A stretch of DNA of 64,000 bases from Eulemur rufifrons (taxonomy: Eukaryota; Chordata; Mammalia; Primates; Lemuridae): assembly GCF_041146395.1 (NCBI RefSeq), contig NC_090986.1, positions 45,482,001-45,546,000 on the forward strand, in the 5' to 3' direction. The translations under genes and the position numbers were made by a program. A model generated the notes under the pieces. That model was not told the origin of the DNA. It searched no databases and saw only the letters and a program-made list of their open reading frames with translations. This document shows, piece by piece, positions 25,351-36,529 of the stretch; within the stretch, counting starts at the first letter, position 1; every line of letters starts with the position of its first letter.

Positions 25351-25525
25351 CCAGAGCTTCTTCAACATGAAAATGTTTAAGAAACACACCAGTAACTTGT
25401 TAAATATGCAATCTTGGAGATTCTAACTCAGGAGTTATGTTATTGAATCCATGAATCTGCATTTTAACAAGAGTCACAGAGTATTTTGGAAGTTCTCCTG
25501 AGAGCACATTTTGAGAAACAATACA
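25351..25525 (+). mobile_element. hAT-Charlie nonautonomous element, MER5/MER20-like
   Basis: The series 'aacttgttaaatatgcaatc', 'gagattctaactcaggagtt', 'atgaatctgcattttaacaa' and 'cacattttgagaaacaatac' follows the order of MER5A/MER20 ('cttgttaaaa...cagattc', 'ctgattcag', 'aatttgcatttctaacaag', 'actttgagaaccac'). It has no coding capacity. The terminal inverted repeats are degraded and I see no intact 8-bp target duplication. Confidence 0.75.
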
Positions 25526-26589
25526 TTGTAGATTATTGCCACTACTGAGCACATTAGTTAATTTTGCTAATTTTATATCAAGCCTACAAAATACCATACA
25601 ATTTAAAGAAACCCATAATATCAAATTGTTTCCTTATATTTGTCTCCTTTTGAAACAGTAGACAGAACAATGTTAGTAATTAAATAAAAAATATACACTC
25701 TAGTTGTTAATATTTTCTAGTAATTTAGGTATTAACTACATCATTATTAAGATTTTTTGGGATGAGAGAATTAAGATATAATGAGATTAAATGTTTTACT
25801 AAAGACATGCCAAGAGAAAAACCAGTATATCCTACCAAACCTAATTAAAATCTTGATTCATATAAACTATGCTACTTTAATCATTAGTTATTAATATTAT
25901 TGTAGTTGAATACAGTGATTATAATTGAGACCCCTGAATAGTAATTTTTAATTATGAAATTTGTTTCAAATTATATTTATTTACTTGGAACTGGATACTT
26001 TTATGCACAATATTAAGACTTCAGGAAATATTTGAAGAGCTTATCCTGCTATTCAAATGAATGGAATCAATAAGCTATTACAGGGGTCCAATGATGAAGA
26101 GTGAAAGAGACCAAATGGAATTGAACATATAACATCATACTATGGTTCCTATTAAAATTTTTGCAAGAGTTTACGTGTCTATATTTTTAAGAAGTTAATT
26201 TCTACTTACAGTTCTTTTCAACAAATTGTGTATTAGTTTAGAAGAAAATCTAAAGTTAATTCATCAATATAATAATTATCAACATCAGATTCATTTAGTG
26301 TATCTGACAAAGAGATATCCGAAAACGCAAGGTGTGGACTCTACATCCTTTGTACCAAGTTGCTCAGCAACCTTTCTAAAGTCATGCTTGCTTTTTAATG
26401 ATATTTCTTCAGTAATACAAAAAGAAAGTTAATTTTTAAATTCTTTTTCACCTTTGTGATTTTTAGTGTACCGATTATTTGTGGCAATTGCCCTCTATTA
26501 AAGATTTGGTCACCATAGAGACAGTCTGCTTCTGTGGTTTAATTTTATATCATGCTCAATGTAATCAGTGTGACAAAATTTAAATAATA
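25526..26589. other. Unassigned intergenic stretch
   Basis: AT-rich sequence. The 68-codon frame at 26226-26432 has no recognisable domain. No gene signal. Confidence 0.5.
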
Positions 26590-26800
26590 TCTGTTGACAT
26601 TTATTGAGTTTTTACTCTGCCTAGATGTGCCCTGTAGTAGTACAATTAATCTTCACAACAAACTTAAGAAGTGATTACTGTTATACATCCTGTTTTTAGA
26701 TGCAATGAATCTCTCAGAGATAAAATAATATTTTCCAGGTAACATAGGTCATAACTGACAGAGCCTAGATCTCATTCCCAAATCTCTGACCATAAAAGCC
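26590..26800 (-). mobile_element. MIR SINE relic, antisense
   Basis: Reading the minus strand gives MIR order. On the plus strand it appears as 'ttattgagtttttactctgc', 'aatcttcacaacaaacttaa', 'ttttagatgcaatgaatctc', 'taacataggtcataactgac' and 'agagcctagatctcattccc'. Moderately diverged. Confidence 0.75.
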
Positions 26801-26984
26801 TTCTCTAACTACACTGACATGTTCTACCAGATTGAATATCAATATTGTGCCTTCTCAATCTTCACCTAGGAATCAAAAGTAAGCAAAATGGTCTTATCAC
26901 AAATTAATTTTAGCCTTTTGAAATAATGGGAATTATAATAAAAGAGACTTCCCTTATCCAAATTCACTAGTTTGGGAAATTCTC

Positions 26985-27490
26985 TTTACAATCTTATCTT
27001 TTAACACAGTCCCATGTGCATCCCATGCTCCTGCAACATTGAATTACTCATCATCCTATGAATATTCACATGGTTTTGGTGACTTTACTCTTGGTTTCGC
27101 ATATAACAGAGGAGATTTTCTATGAATAGAAATTTTAACCTGCTTTCCACATCAGCACCACTAAATCTTCACCTTCCAAGTCACTAGTCTTCTTTAAGAC
27201 CCTATTAAATGCGATTCCATTGAAGTTATTTGTCAACATTGAGCTCATTGTTTTTTGTTGTTGTTGTTTTGCTTTCTCCTTTGCTCCCACACCACTTAAT
27301 ACATACCACTGGTTTTGATTTTCTTCTCATCCTATAATTAATATATTTAGGAATCTCTATCAATCTATTGTAACCAACTTGAGGCAGCCATTATATTTTA
27401 TAAACACAGCAAGTCATACCTTCTGACACAAGACATTCAAGAGAGGTTGGAATAAGTAAATAAAGGACTGACTGAATGCATAGTAAATGT
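26985..27490 (+). mobile_element. LINE2 (L2) 3' end
   Basis: The segment 'caccttccaagtcactagtc' and 'ttaagaccctattaaatgcg' fits the L2 'ttcaagacccagctcaaatg' region. Later 'attgtaaccaacttgaggca' fits 'gattgtaagctccttgaggg', and the end 'ggactgactgaatgcatagt' fits the L2 tail. A short GTT-type tract ('ttgttgttgttttg', about 27255) interrupts it. Too decayed to code. Confidence 0.7.
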
Positions 27491-28079
27491 TTATGTAACA
27501 GCTACAAATTGCCTTTCAAATTCAAATATAATTAATTTATAACTGTTGTTTGTGGAATTTGTGAGGATGTCTCAACTTTCCTCTAATATTGTGATTTATA
27601 ATGCTGAGATTACACTCTATCAAATATATTTTTTTAAAAAAGATTTTGTGACCATGTGAAAATCCAATGTAGTATATTTTTAAAACTTAGTTGGGAATAC
27701 CCAGCAATGAAATTTTGTCTTCCAAATCCCATTCTCCAATAAAAGAAACCAGAGTTTCTTGATCCTAGAACAGGGAAAATATAACATGAGCCTGGAGCAT
27801 AGATCAGTGCTATAATGTAGGGAAATGCTAAAGATAAAAAGAAAGAAAGAAATAGAAGCATAAATGTATGTCAAAGGGACACAGGAGTCAACTGAAAAGA
27901 GCTCCAAAGGACAAAGTGAGAACAATTTGGGCATTAAAATGGATAAGTTAGTATGGGATTATAACTAAAATAATAAAATAAATACACATGAGTTTAGACT
28001 GCTATAAGATGATTGAATAAAAAGATAAATATGGAGAAGGACAAATATCCCATGCAGGAGTAGTTCAAATAATATGTAG
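27491..28079. other. Unassigned intergenic stretch
   Basis: No gene. Overlapping minus-strand frames at 27634-27934 are hydrophobic but read through AT/GA-rich sequence ('aaagaaagaaagaaa' near 27840), and they show neither a domain nor a signal peptide. Confidence 0.5.
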
Positions 28080-28610
28080 AGATAGTATCCCATTCACAAG
28101 ATGGAGCTTAATTCCTTTCTTTCTGAATATGAACTAGATTTAGTGACTCACTTCCAAAGAATGGCATAGAAAAAAGGTAAAACACTACCTCTGCAAGGGA
28201 GAAAGCTTGGCAGACACCACCTTAACCAAATGATCAAAGTTGCATCATCAGGATAAGTCATGCTGATGTTGTGAAATGCCTAATATGATGCTATAAAAAG
28301 GAGACTTTCATATCTATGGTACTATTTCCCAAAACCTCATTATGTTGGTCTAATCATGAGAAATCATCAGACCAGCCCGAATTGTAGGACATTCTACAAG
28401 ACACCTCACTGGTGCTTTCAAAAACTGTCAAGATATTGAAAAATAAAGAAAACACAGAAAAATGTCACAGACTAGAGAAGACTATGGAGCCATGATGACT
28501 AAATGCAATGTGATTTTCTGGATTGGATCCTGGAATAATAGAAAATGGACATGAGCAGAAAAACTAATGAAATCTGAATAAAGTTTTTGGTTTAGTTAGA
28601 GAAAAACATC
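28080..28610 (+). mobile_element. Ancient interspersed repeat, L1M-type 3' UTR
   Basis: Blocks such as 'ctaatcatgagaaatcatca', 'gtaggacattctacaagaca', 'aaaactgtcaagatattgaa', 'gactaaatgcaatgtgattt', 'tctggattggatcctggaat' and 'aaatctgaataaagtttttg' form a well-known ancient mammalian repeat that I associate with old L1 3' UTRs. The subfamily name is uncertain. Noncoding. Confidence 0.68.
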
Positions 28611-29999
28611 AATGTGACTAATTCTTCTGCTCAGTTTCCTTTTCTTTTTTCTTTCCGAAATAGTTACATTTGACTTGTTTTATTTAAGTTGATCATCCCA
28701 TTCTTGTGAATTATTTATTGACATTTCTTATACATAAAACAATTGCTCTCTTGTCATCAAACCAACAATCTCATAGTCTGATAATATCTCTTCTAAAGAT
28801 ATTCTTCTTCAAGGAATTCAAATCTAACTTTAGAGAATTAAGCAGAAAAAGTAAGCAAGTTGCCAAATAAATGTTATTAAGCAGTTTACTCCTTGTCTAA
28901 AAAAATTAAATGGAAAGTCTGACAAAAATGTAAAATATTTCAGGTGAAAGAAGAGAGTTAAGGGGAAATTCAATGCTATGAATAGGTAATGAGTATACTT
29001 GTTTACCCAATTTCCTTTTCAATCATGCATTTCCGTATGCAAACATTCTTAAGAAAGTAATTCATTTGTTTTAGTACTAAAAACACAATTTCTTGAAAAA
29101 TCAAATTTATCATCTTGATTGGCCACTGGCTTCATTATCTAGATAAAGTGCCATTTTTCACATTATTATATAGGTGCAGATAATACTTAGTAATAAGAAA
29201 AGTTTCAGTGAGCTATAACTTGAAGCTATTAGTTTGTTTCACACAAAAATTCTTCTTTGTAAAAAGTTAAACTAGAAGATAAAGCTTGCAAAATAAGAAA
29301 TAAGACCTTTATTTGCCTCCTGCTTCCCTAAGTGGCTGATAATCAGAAAGAACAAGTATTTCCAGAACAAGACTCACTGATGAGGACATGGGTGATATCT
29401 ACTCCTGAGAGAGAGGCAGGCTCCTGAGCTTACATAGTTTAAATGATGTTGTAACTTTTGTTCTGGATGTATCCATAAATTTTATTCAAGAGACATTTTA
29501 GATTTAAGTTAATGAGAAAAATGTTTAAGAATTGTGTGTGTATGTACCAGTAGCATATGATTCTTAGATAAATTTTTTAGTGTCCTACCTAAGTTAATAC
29601 ATTTCCTTCAGAATGGGCAAAGAACAAGGGTCAGTCTGTAGAAGAATATCTATTACCATAATGTATCATAGTGATTTCTGTGTAAATCCCCTTCATGGTA
29701 AGGAAAATACTCTAATTTTTTATTCTTTAAGTTGAGCAATGTATTAACTGTCACAAAGTAGTTATCTGTAAATTTTAGTTAAGAACCTAAGTAATATAGT
29801 GATATTCTAATATTTGAAATTTATATATTTTTTTCTTATATATTTCCTGATGGTTTTTAAACACAAATAAAATATAAATATCAGAAAAGAAACTTAATTT
29901 TTGGATAATTTCTATTTTGTCTTAATTATTACTAAATTACTAGATTTTGACTATTTCTTATGCAAATGTATTGTGATGTGTAGAAGGCTGGCTAAATGA
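28611..29999. other. Unassigned intergenic stretch
   Basis: AT-rich. The part at 29270-29450 ('tttgcctcctgcttccctaa') has more balanced composition but matches nothing I know. No gene. Confidence 0.5.
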
Positions 30000-30880
30000 A
30001 AATGATTTCTGCTGAGTTTTACTTCCTTTTGTGCATATTTGTGCTCATTGGTTAGTTCCAATTTAACACACTGACTGCCACATTAGAAAAAAAATTTCCT
30101 TGGGGCCACATTGTTTTATTACAAAAATAATATAAAAACTTTGAAAACAAAAGGATCCTTTCTAATTTGTCATTTTTATTATTTTCTATGCATTAGTTAT
30201 ATGCAATTAAATTGTCAATATTAATTGTAACAATAAGAACATCAACAAGTCAGATTTTCATGAACCAGCTTCAGTTACATATGCCTCACAAGGACCCAGA
30301 CTCAAAACTAGTGGGAGTTAAATAGAACTCACATGGTGATTAATGTGTTCACAGCAAGTACGTTGGTGTTTGTTTATCCATTCTTGTGGTACATCACTTA
30401 GGGTAATGGTCTCCAGTTCCAACCAAATTGTTGCAAAAGGCATGGATTCATCTTTCTTATGGCTGAATAGTATTCTGTGGTGTACATATACCACATTTTG
30501 TTAATCTAGTCATGAATTGATGAGCAGCTGGGTTGAGTTCATATTTTTGCAAGTGTGAATTGTGCTACAATAATCATTCAGGTGCAGGTGTCTTTCCAAT
30601 AAAATGACTTTTATTCTATGGGGTAAATACCCAGTAGTGGGTTTGCTAGCTCCAACGATAGGTCTACGTTTAGTTATTTGAAGAATCTCCATACTATATT
30701 GTTCATAGAGGTAGTAATTTGCAGTTTCACCAACAGTGTATAAGTATTTCTTTCTCTCTGCATCCATGCCACAATCTATTGTTTTTGGACTTTTTAATAA
30801 AAGCCATTCTAACTGGGGTAAGGTGCTATCTCATTGTGGTTTTAATTTGCATTTCTCTGCTGATTACTGATGTTGAGCAT
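30000..30880 (-). mobile_element. 3' segment of a 5'-inverted L1 (ORF2 C-terminus and 3' UTR)
   Basis: On the minus strand this is the end of L1 ORF2 plus 3' UTR. Plus-strand landmarks in reverse are 'ggtaaatacccagtagtggg', 'agtattctgtggtgtacata' and 'tggttttaatttgcatttct'. It aligns over its length with the reverse complement of 22260-22765, apart from an insertion at a TTAA (30063-30351). With the plus-oriented ORF2 segment at 30881-32560 it forms one twin-primed insertion. No poly(A)/poly(T) or clear target duplication remains at the left edge, so the boundary near 30000 is approximate. It has stops and is not coding. Confidence 0.9.
30063..30351. mobile_element. Nonautonomous piggyBac-like element nested in L1 3' UTR
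   Basis: A block of 281 bp (30067-30347) interrupts the L1 3' UTR exactly at a TTAA. The left end reads TTAA-'cacactgactgccac'. The right end, read inward, is 'cacattaatcacc' preceded by TTCA (30348-30351), a TTAA duplicate with one substitution. The terminal inverted repeats match at 8 of 13 positions and all differences are transitions. Joining the L1 flanks across one TTAA restores an alignment to the L1 copy at 22690-22750. TTAA targeting with duplicated TTAA defines piggyBac transposons. No ORF is present, so it would need a transposase in trans. Short nonautonomous piggyBac elements are known from the mouse lemur and, as MER75/MER85, from other primates. I infer membership of such a family but cannot name it. 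Confidence 0.72.
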
Positions 30881-32560
30881 TACATAATGGCAAAGGGAGC
30901 AATTCAACAAGAAGACATAACAATACTAAATATATATGTACCTAACACAGGATTGCACAGATTCATAAAGCAAATTCTTCTAGATCTAAGTGAAGATATA
31001 AACAGCAGCATTGTAATTGCCAGGGACTTCAACAACTTCAACACTGACAGAACTGGACAGATCATCCAAGCAGAAAGTAAATAAAGAAACACTAGACTTA
31101 AATGATACTTTAGAACTAATGGGACTAATAGACACTTACAGAACATGCTACCCCAAAACTACTGATTATACATTCTTCTCATCAGCACATTGAACATTCT
31201 CCAAGATTGATCATATCTTAGGCCACAAAACATGTCTCAGCAAATTCAAAAAACAGAAATCATAACATGTATCTTCTCAGACCACAGTGGAATAAAACTA
31301 GAAATCAACTCTAAGAGAAGCACTCAATTCTATACAAAGTCATGGAAATTAAACCTGCTGTTGAACAATTATTAGGTCTGTAATGAAATTAAGATGAAAA
31401 TCAAAAGATTCCTCAAACTGAATGGTGAAGGGGAAACAAGCTACCAAAATCTAGGAATTCAGTGGAAGCAGTCTTAAGGGGGAAATTTGTAGCCTTAAAT
31501 ACCTTCATCAAGAAGACTGAAAGATCACAAATTGGCAATCTAATGACACACCTGAAGGAACTAGAAAAGGAAGAGCAAACCAAATCCAGAGCCACCAGAA
31601 GAAAAGAAATAATTAAGGTCCAAGCAGAACTAAATGAAATGGAAAGCAAACAAACAAATATAAAAAGGATTAATGAAACAAAGTTTGGTTCCTTGAAAAG
31701 ATAAACAAAATTGATAGACCTTCTGCTAGATTAACCAGAAATAGAAGAGAAAGGACCAACTAAGCTCAATAGGAAATGAAAAAGGAGATATTACAACTGA
31801 TACCAAAGAAATGCAAAATATCATCTATGAATACTATGAAAATCTCTACACACACAAACTTGAAAATGTAGAGGAAATGGACAAATTCCTGGAAATACAC
31901 AACTTCCCAAGACTCATTCAGGAAGAAATTGAACTCCTGAACAGTCCAATAATGAGCAGCAAGATTGAAGCAGTGATACAAAATTTTCCAACAAAAAAAA
32001 GCCCTGGACCATATGGATTCACAATAGAATTTTACCAGACCTTAAAAGAAGAGATGGTACCCATACTGCAGAAATTATTCCATAACATCAAGAAGGTGGG
32101 AATCCTCTCCAGCTCATTCTATGAAGCCAGTATTACCTTGATACCCAAGCCAGAAAAGGATACAACAAAGAAAGAAACTACAGATCAATATCCCTTAGGC
32201 ATATAGATGAATATATTTTATTATTTAGCAATAAAATACTAGCAAACTGAAGTCAACAGCACATCACAAAAATAATCCACCATGATCAAATGGGCTTCAT
32301 CCAAGGGATGCAAGGAGGGTTCAACATATGTTAATCAATACATGTGATTCACCATATAAACAGAAGCAAAAATAAAGACCATATAATAATCTCAATAGAT
32401 GCTGAAAAAGCATTCGAAAAAATCCAGCATGCTTTCATGATAAAAGCCCTCAACAAACTAGGCATAGAAGGAACATCTCTCTAAATTATGAAAGCATCTA
32501 TGACAAACTCACAGCCAACATCATACTGAATGGGGAAAATTCTCTTGATGCTAGTAGAAT
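30881..32560 (+). pseudogene. Inverted 5' segment of L1: ORF2 endonuclease to reverse transcriptase, broken
   Basis: Sense L1 ORF2 runs on the plus strand, beginning at 'cattacataatggcaaaggg'. The 121-codon frame at 30719-31084 crosses the inversion junction and then gives the endonuclease region, with 'ILNIYVPNTG' and 'ARDFNNFNTDRTG' (the GDFN motif altered to RDFN). The frame shifts, a linker piece appears at 31462-31704, and the N-terminal reverse transcriptase region appears at 31811-32206 with 'KSPGPYGF' and '[12 protein letters not shown]'. Pieces lie in at least two frames with stops between, so it is non-functional. It ends within the RT region near 32560. Full-length ORF2p in related L1s is around 1,270 residues; here only fragments of the first half remain. 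Confidence 0.92.
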
Positions 32561-33054
32561 TCCTAGCAACCATTCATTTTACTTTTATATCAACAATTTA
32601 ATGACCTAGACAAATGCATATATATTGCAAAGTCTCTTATTGTTATCCAGATTTTTCTGAAGCAATTCTAATGGCAAATGGCTCACTAAATTTTGAGTCA
32701 GTTTACTTATTTATATATTTCTGATTATTAATGATTTCTTCTTTGCATTGACCAAGCACTGTCACTGGTCCTATTTCTATAACACAAATTTATGCACATA
32801 TTTATAAAAGGTACTGCATAGATTGATTAAAAATTTGTGGAAGTGCTTTCCCACAATACGTTTTTTCCACCCTGAAATAATTAACACATTTTTCATATTT
32901 TAAAATCATGCTGCCTATTTTATATATTATTTTAAATTTTTTCTAGATAATATTTTGTTTCTCTATTTTCCTCTCCCCAGTCCTGGCACTTTTAAAGTAT
33001 ATTTCCTATAGAATTATTTTTAGAGCCTAAAAATAGATGCTTATTTCTGGCAAT
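32561..33054. other. Unassigned intergenic stretch
   Basis: T-rich sequence after the L1 with no recognised repeat or gene. Confidence 0.5.
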
Positions 33055-33215
33055 GTAAGGTAGTAGTGGAAATTGTATGAACTTGAACTCAGAGGAGCAA
33101 GATGAAAGCCATGTTTCTGCCAATTACTAGCTATGTGACCAGGGAAAGTTAATTATTTCACTGTACTTCTATTTTTTCATTTGTAAATTATGAGTAATAT
33201 TCAACTCAAAGCAAT
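33055..33215 (+). mobile_element. MIR SINE relic, partial
   Basis: The series 'tttctgccaattactagcta', 'tgtgaccagggaaagttaat' and 'ttttttcatttgtaaattat' follows the MIR core. The 3' tail is lost or unrecognisable. Confidence 0.72.
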
Positions 33216-36200
33216 ACTGCTTTATGGATTTTTTTTATGATACACGTGCAATGATCTCCAATAGCTCTTATATAGATGTCATCCATTTATTGAGTGAAAA
33301 ATTCTGAAAGCAGAACATTATATTTATTTATTTATCTGTACTTAAGAGAATTTGGAAATGTTATTTACTATTTCCTATATCAATTTGTTAAATATACCAT
33401 AAAAATCATGTGCTTCCAAAATTTTGTCAAAGACTGTAATATTCAATTATGTAAAATTTTTCAGAATCCCAAAGTGTATTCTGATCACTTTGATGGAACT
33501 TGCATCAATAATAGCTAATAACCTTAAGTATAATTGATACCAGTTGTGCATGTGTGTACTCATTTATTTCAAGAACCTAATTTAAAGTATATTTTAAAAT
33601 CTCATTAAAACATTAGTGCCCTGTCCTTAAATGTCCTCTGTAAATATTTGGAGTGATGACCAGAAGATATTCTTTAGGTGTCCTAATTTTCCATAACTAT
33701 TTGCTCTTGCATATATTTAGAAATATGTAACACTTTTTACATGTTTTCATAACTAACTTTTTCTTTATTGTTAAACAAGAAAATAAATAATCTCATTGCT
33801 GCTTCTCTAACTTATTATTCCTAAGAATAAACAGTTTATATAATGTCTATTAATCAATTTTCATTAATATTATTCTGATAGAAAGATTTATGAATGCAGT
33901 TTTTTCAACATTCAAAATTAAAGCTATCACAGTAAATTTATAAATATTCCATAAACATACATTGCAAATACAAATGAAGTTCTTTTCCAGAATTTAATTT
34001 CAAAATTTATTGATAACTCTATTTAAACTAGTACTAAATACAACTGAAATAAATAATAGAGGAAAATATTGATAGAAATAGATTTATAAGGCACCCTTTC
34101 ACTTTTCGGTTGGAGGTAAATCTGATGCTATAAATCAGTATATGATTTGTATACTGAATATTGTATATTGCACAGATAAACATATCTAAAATTATAGTTC
34201 TTCACTGATTTAAGTTTTATGTTTTTTCCTCTTTTCCATGGAATAAGGCATGTAGAAGAGATTTAACACTATATCAATAAAAATGTTTCTTTTAAGTCAA
34301 TCCATGAAAAAAATCCCATAAACTATATGTAATGACAGATTAATATGCAGTGGTTAAGAGTGAGATTAACTTGAGCCTGCAAGTCTGGAAAATGATTAAG
34401 CAATATATAGAAACATTCTATTGAGGAATTCAAAGATTCAGTTGGGTCTGTGGATTAGTAATGACATCTTTACTACCAGTTTAAGTACAGGGAGCCTAGG
34501 TTCTCAGCCATCTGCTGTTTTGGATCTGTTTTCCAAGAATCGCTGACGTGATAGCTAACAGATTTAGAAAATATATTCAGCTTGCAGTGACCCAGTGTGT
34601 GACAGCATTCACATGTCCCACTATAAAGTGGCTTTAAAAAAATCAGGACATCATAATGTATATCAAATTACACCTGTGAGAAAAATTGCTGAAATAATAT
34701 CATGTTAGATAGGCTTTTCTTTTTTTAAATGCAATTTCCCAAACACAGATACAGTAAATCTAGAGACGTTATTAAAGAGTTGTTATTGATGTGTTTTGAA
34801 GTGAGTAGAAGAGTTGTAGTAGCTGTTGTTTTATAATTAATAGAAAGCTACATTTCTAAAATCCTACTTTCTATAAAACATTGTAGGATTGTAGGACTCA
34901 TTTTACGTATCTCTTCCAGATTAGGTTTCAGGAAAAACCTAGGACAATTAGTGGAACTACCTTTTATTAATAATATAAAGAGAATGTTTTTGACTAAATT
35001 TCACACAATTGATGTTATGAAACAAAACCAGTCCTTTTAATCAAGTTGAGCTGAAGAAGATAACCATTAGTTATCTGAAGAAGACAATAGAATAAATATG
35101 CTTTTTCATAATGGTTAGTATCTTTGCTCAGTTAAGTTGAGTTAAGGAAGGAGATTAATAAGCATTTTAAATTAACCTGGCATCAAAGCAAGTAGCTCGT
35201 ATAAAACAATGGCAATTAAAAACACCAACCATTCGTAGTTCTGTACTTTTTGTTTATTTGTCAGAGGATCTGACAATATTGAACTCTCAATGAATATTGG
35301 GTGAATGATTTAGCAATATAACAATGACTCATCCCCAAATATTTTCACTCAAAACCAGTTTCCTTTTCCACAATTTACATCCATTCAGCTCTTTTATTGC
35401 TTTAAAACATGGTAGATTTTGTTTCTTTACTTGTTTGTTGAAATAGATATGTTCTTGCTTAAGTATACTGAGGACACTCTGTTGGGCAAGAGGAGACAAA
35501 AGTGTAAGACATAGTTTTGACTACTCTATATGGAAAGAGTGTTAGGTAGGAATCAGAAAATGTAGACTTCCCCCAATGATTAAAAATGGTCTGTTACTTA
35601 TTCTTCCTGAAATGAAGATTACTCCTTTGTGCCTGTTTCCACACCTGTGAAATAGAAATAATATCAATAATGGCAGCTAAGCAGAGTTCTTATAAGAGTC
35701 AAAGGACAAATGCAACAGGCTATTCACAAAGCAAGGCTAAATAATGTTCACAAGGTGCTCACTAAATATTATCTATAAATGGTATCATTATCTGCTTTCT
35801 TAGATAAGAAAAATGAGAGCGTCTTTCAGTACTGTTTTATATTCATAGATTAATTTTGGAGTTGTCAAACTCCTCTGTCCTATTAATCATTTAATTTAGT
35901 CATTATAACACTTCTGGAGGGTAATAACACTCTTCCCTATGTCCAGACGTCCTCTAGCTGTAGCGCATGGATCAGTTGTACAAGGTTTTGAAATGTATGA
36001 GGGCTGAATGGGCATTCTTACTCACAAAAAAATGCCTCCATATTTGTCTGCTTCTATCACCTCATAAGTCAGAATATATTTCACAGATCTATAACATAAC
36101 AGATTAAAAAGAAGACATATGTTTACATTTTGTTTTTTAATAGTTGGTAAAGATATAATATTTGACCTACAGGAAGTAATTTTATATGTTTAATAAAACA

Positions 36201-36529
36201 GCCACATTTGCCTTTCCTATGTATATATGTGTAGGCTGGTCATTTTCTATGTACATAACACTCAAATACCAGTGGGGAAAAAGCATCTATTAAAATTCTG
36301 TGTACCAGAGACATTATCAACTCTCAAATTATGTGGAATGTAATTATATGGAAAATATGTAACAATCTGAACAGTCTAAAACATTTATTTATATATAAGA
36401 AACATTCCTTCTAAAATATATCATGTGCTTATATTCAGAAAAATTCATTAAAATTATTCATCCAATCGAGTTTCCCTAAGAAAGCTTATGTTTATATTTT
36501 AACTTTGAGTATCATGTGCCTAAAAATCA
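33216..36529. other. Unassigned stretch with weak MIR-like patches
   Basis: No gene. A possible MIR start lies at about 34350-34390 ('gcagtggttaagagtgagat'). A weak MIR-like run lies at about 35545-35790, with 'ctcctttgtgcctgtttcca' and 'cacctgtgaaatagaaataa'. Both are too decayed for a firm call. The rest is AT-rich. Confidence 0.45.

Noticed and set aside
30000..32560. Two independent L1 insertions in opposite orientation
   Set aside because: The order and orientation of the pieces (inverted 5' part, normal 3' part, missing middle) match one twin-primed event more simply. Kept as a testable alternative.
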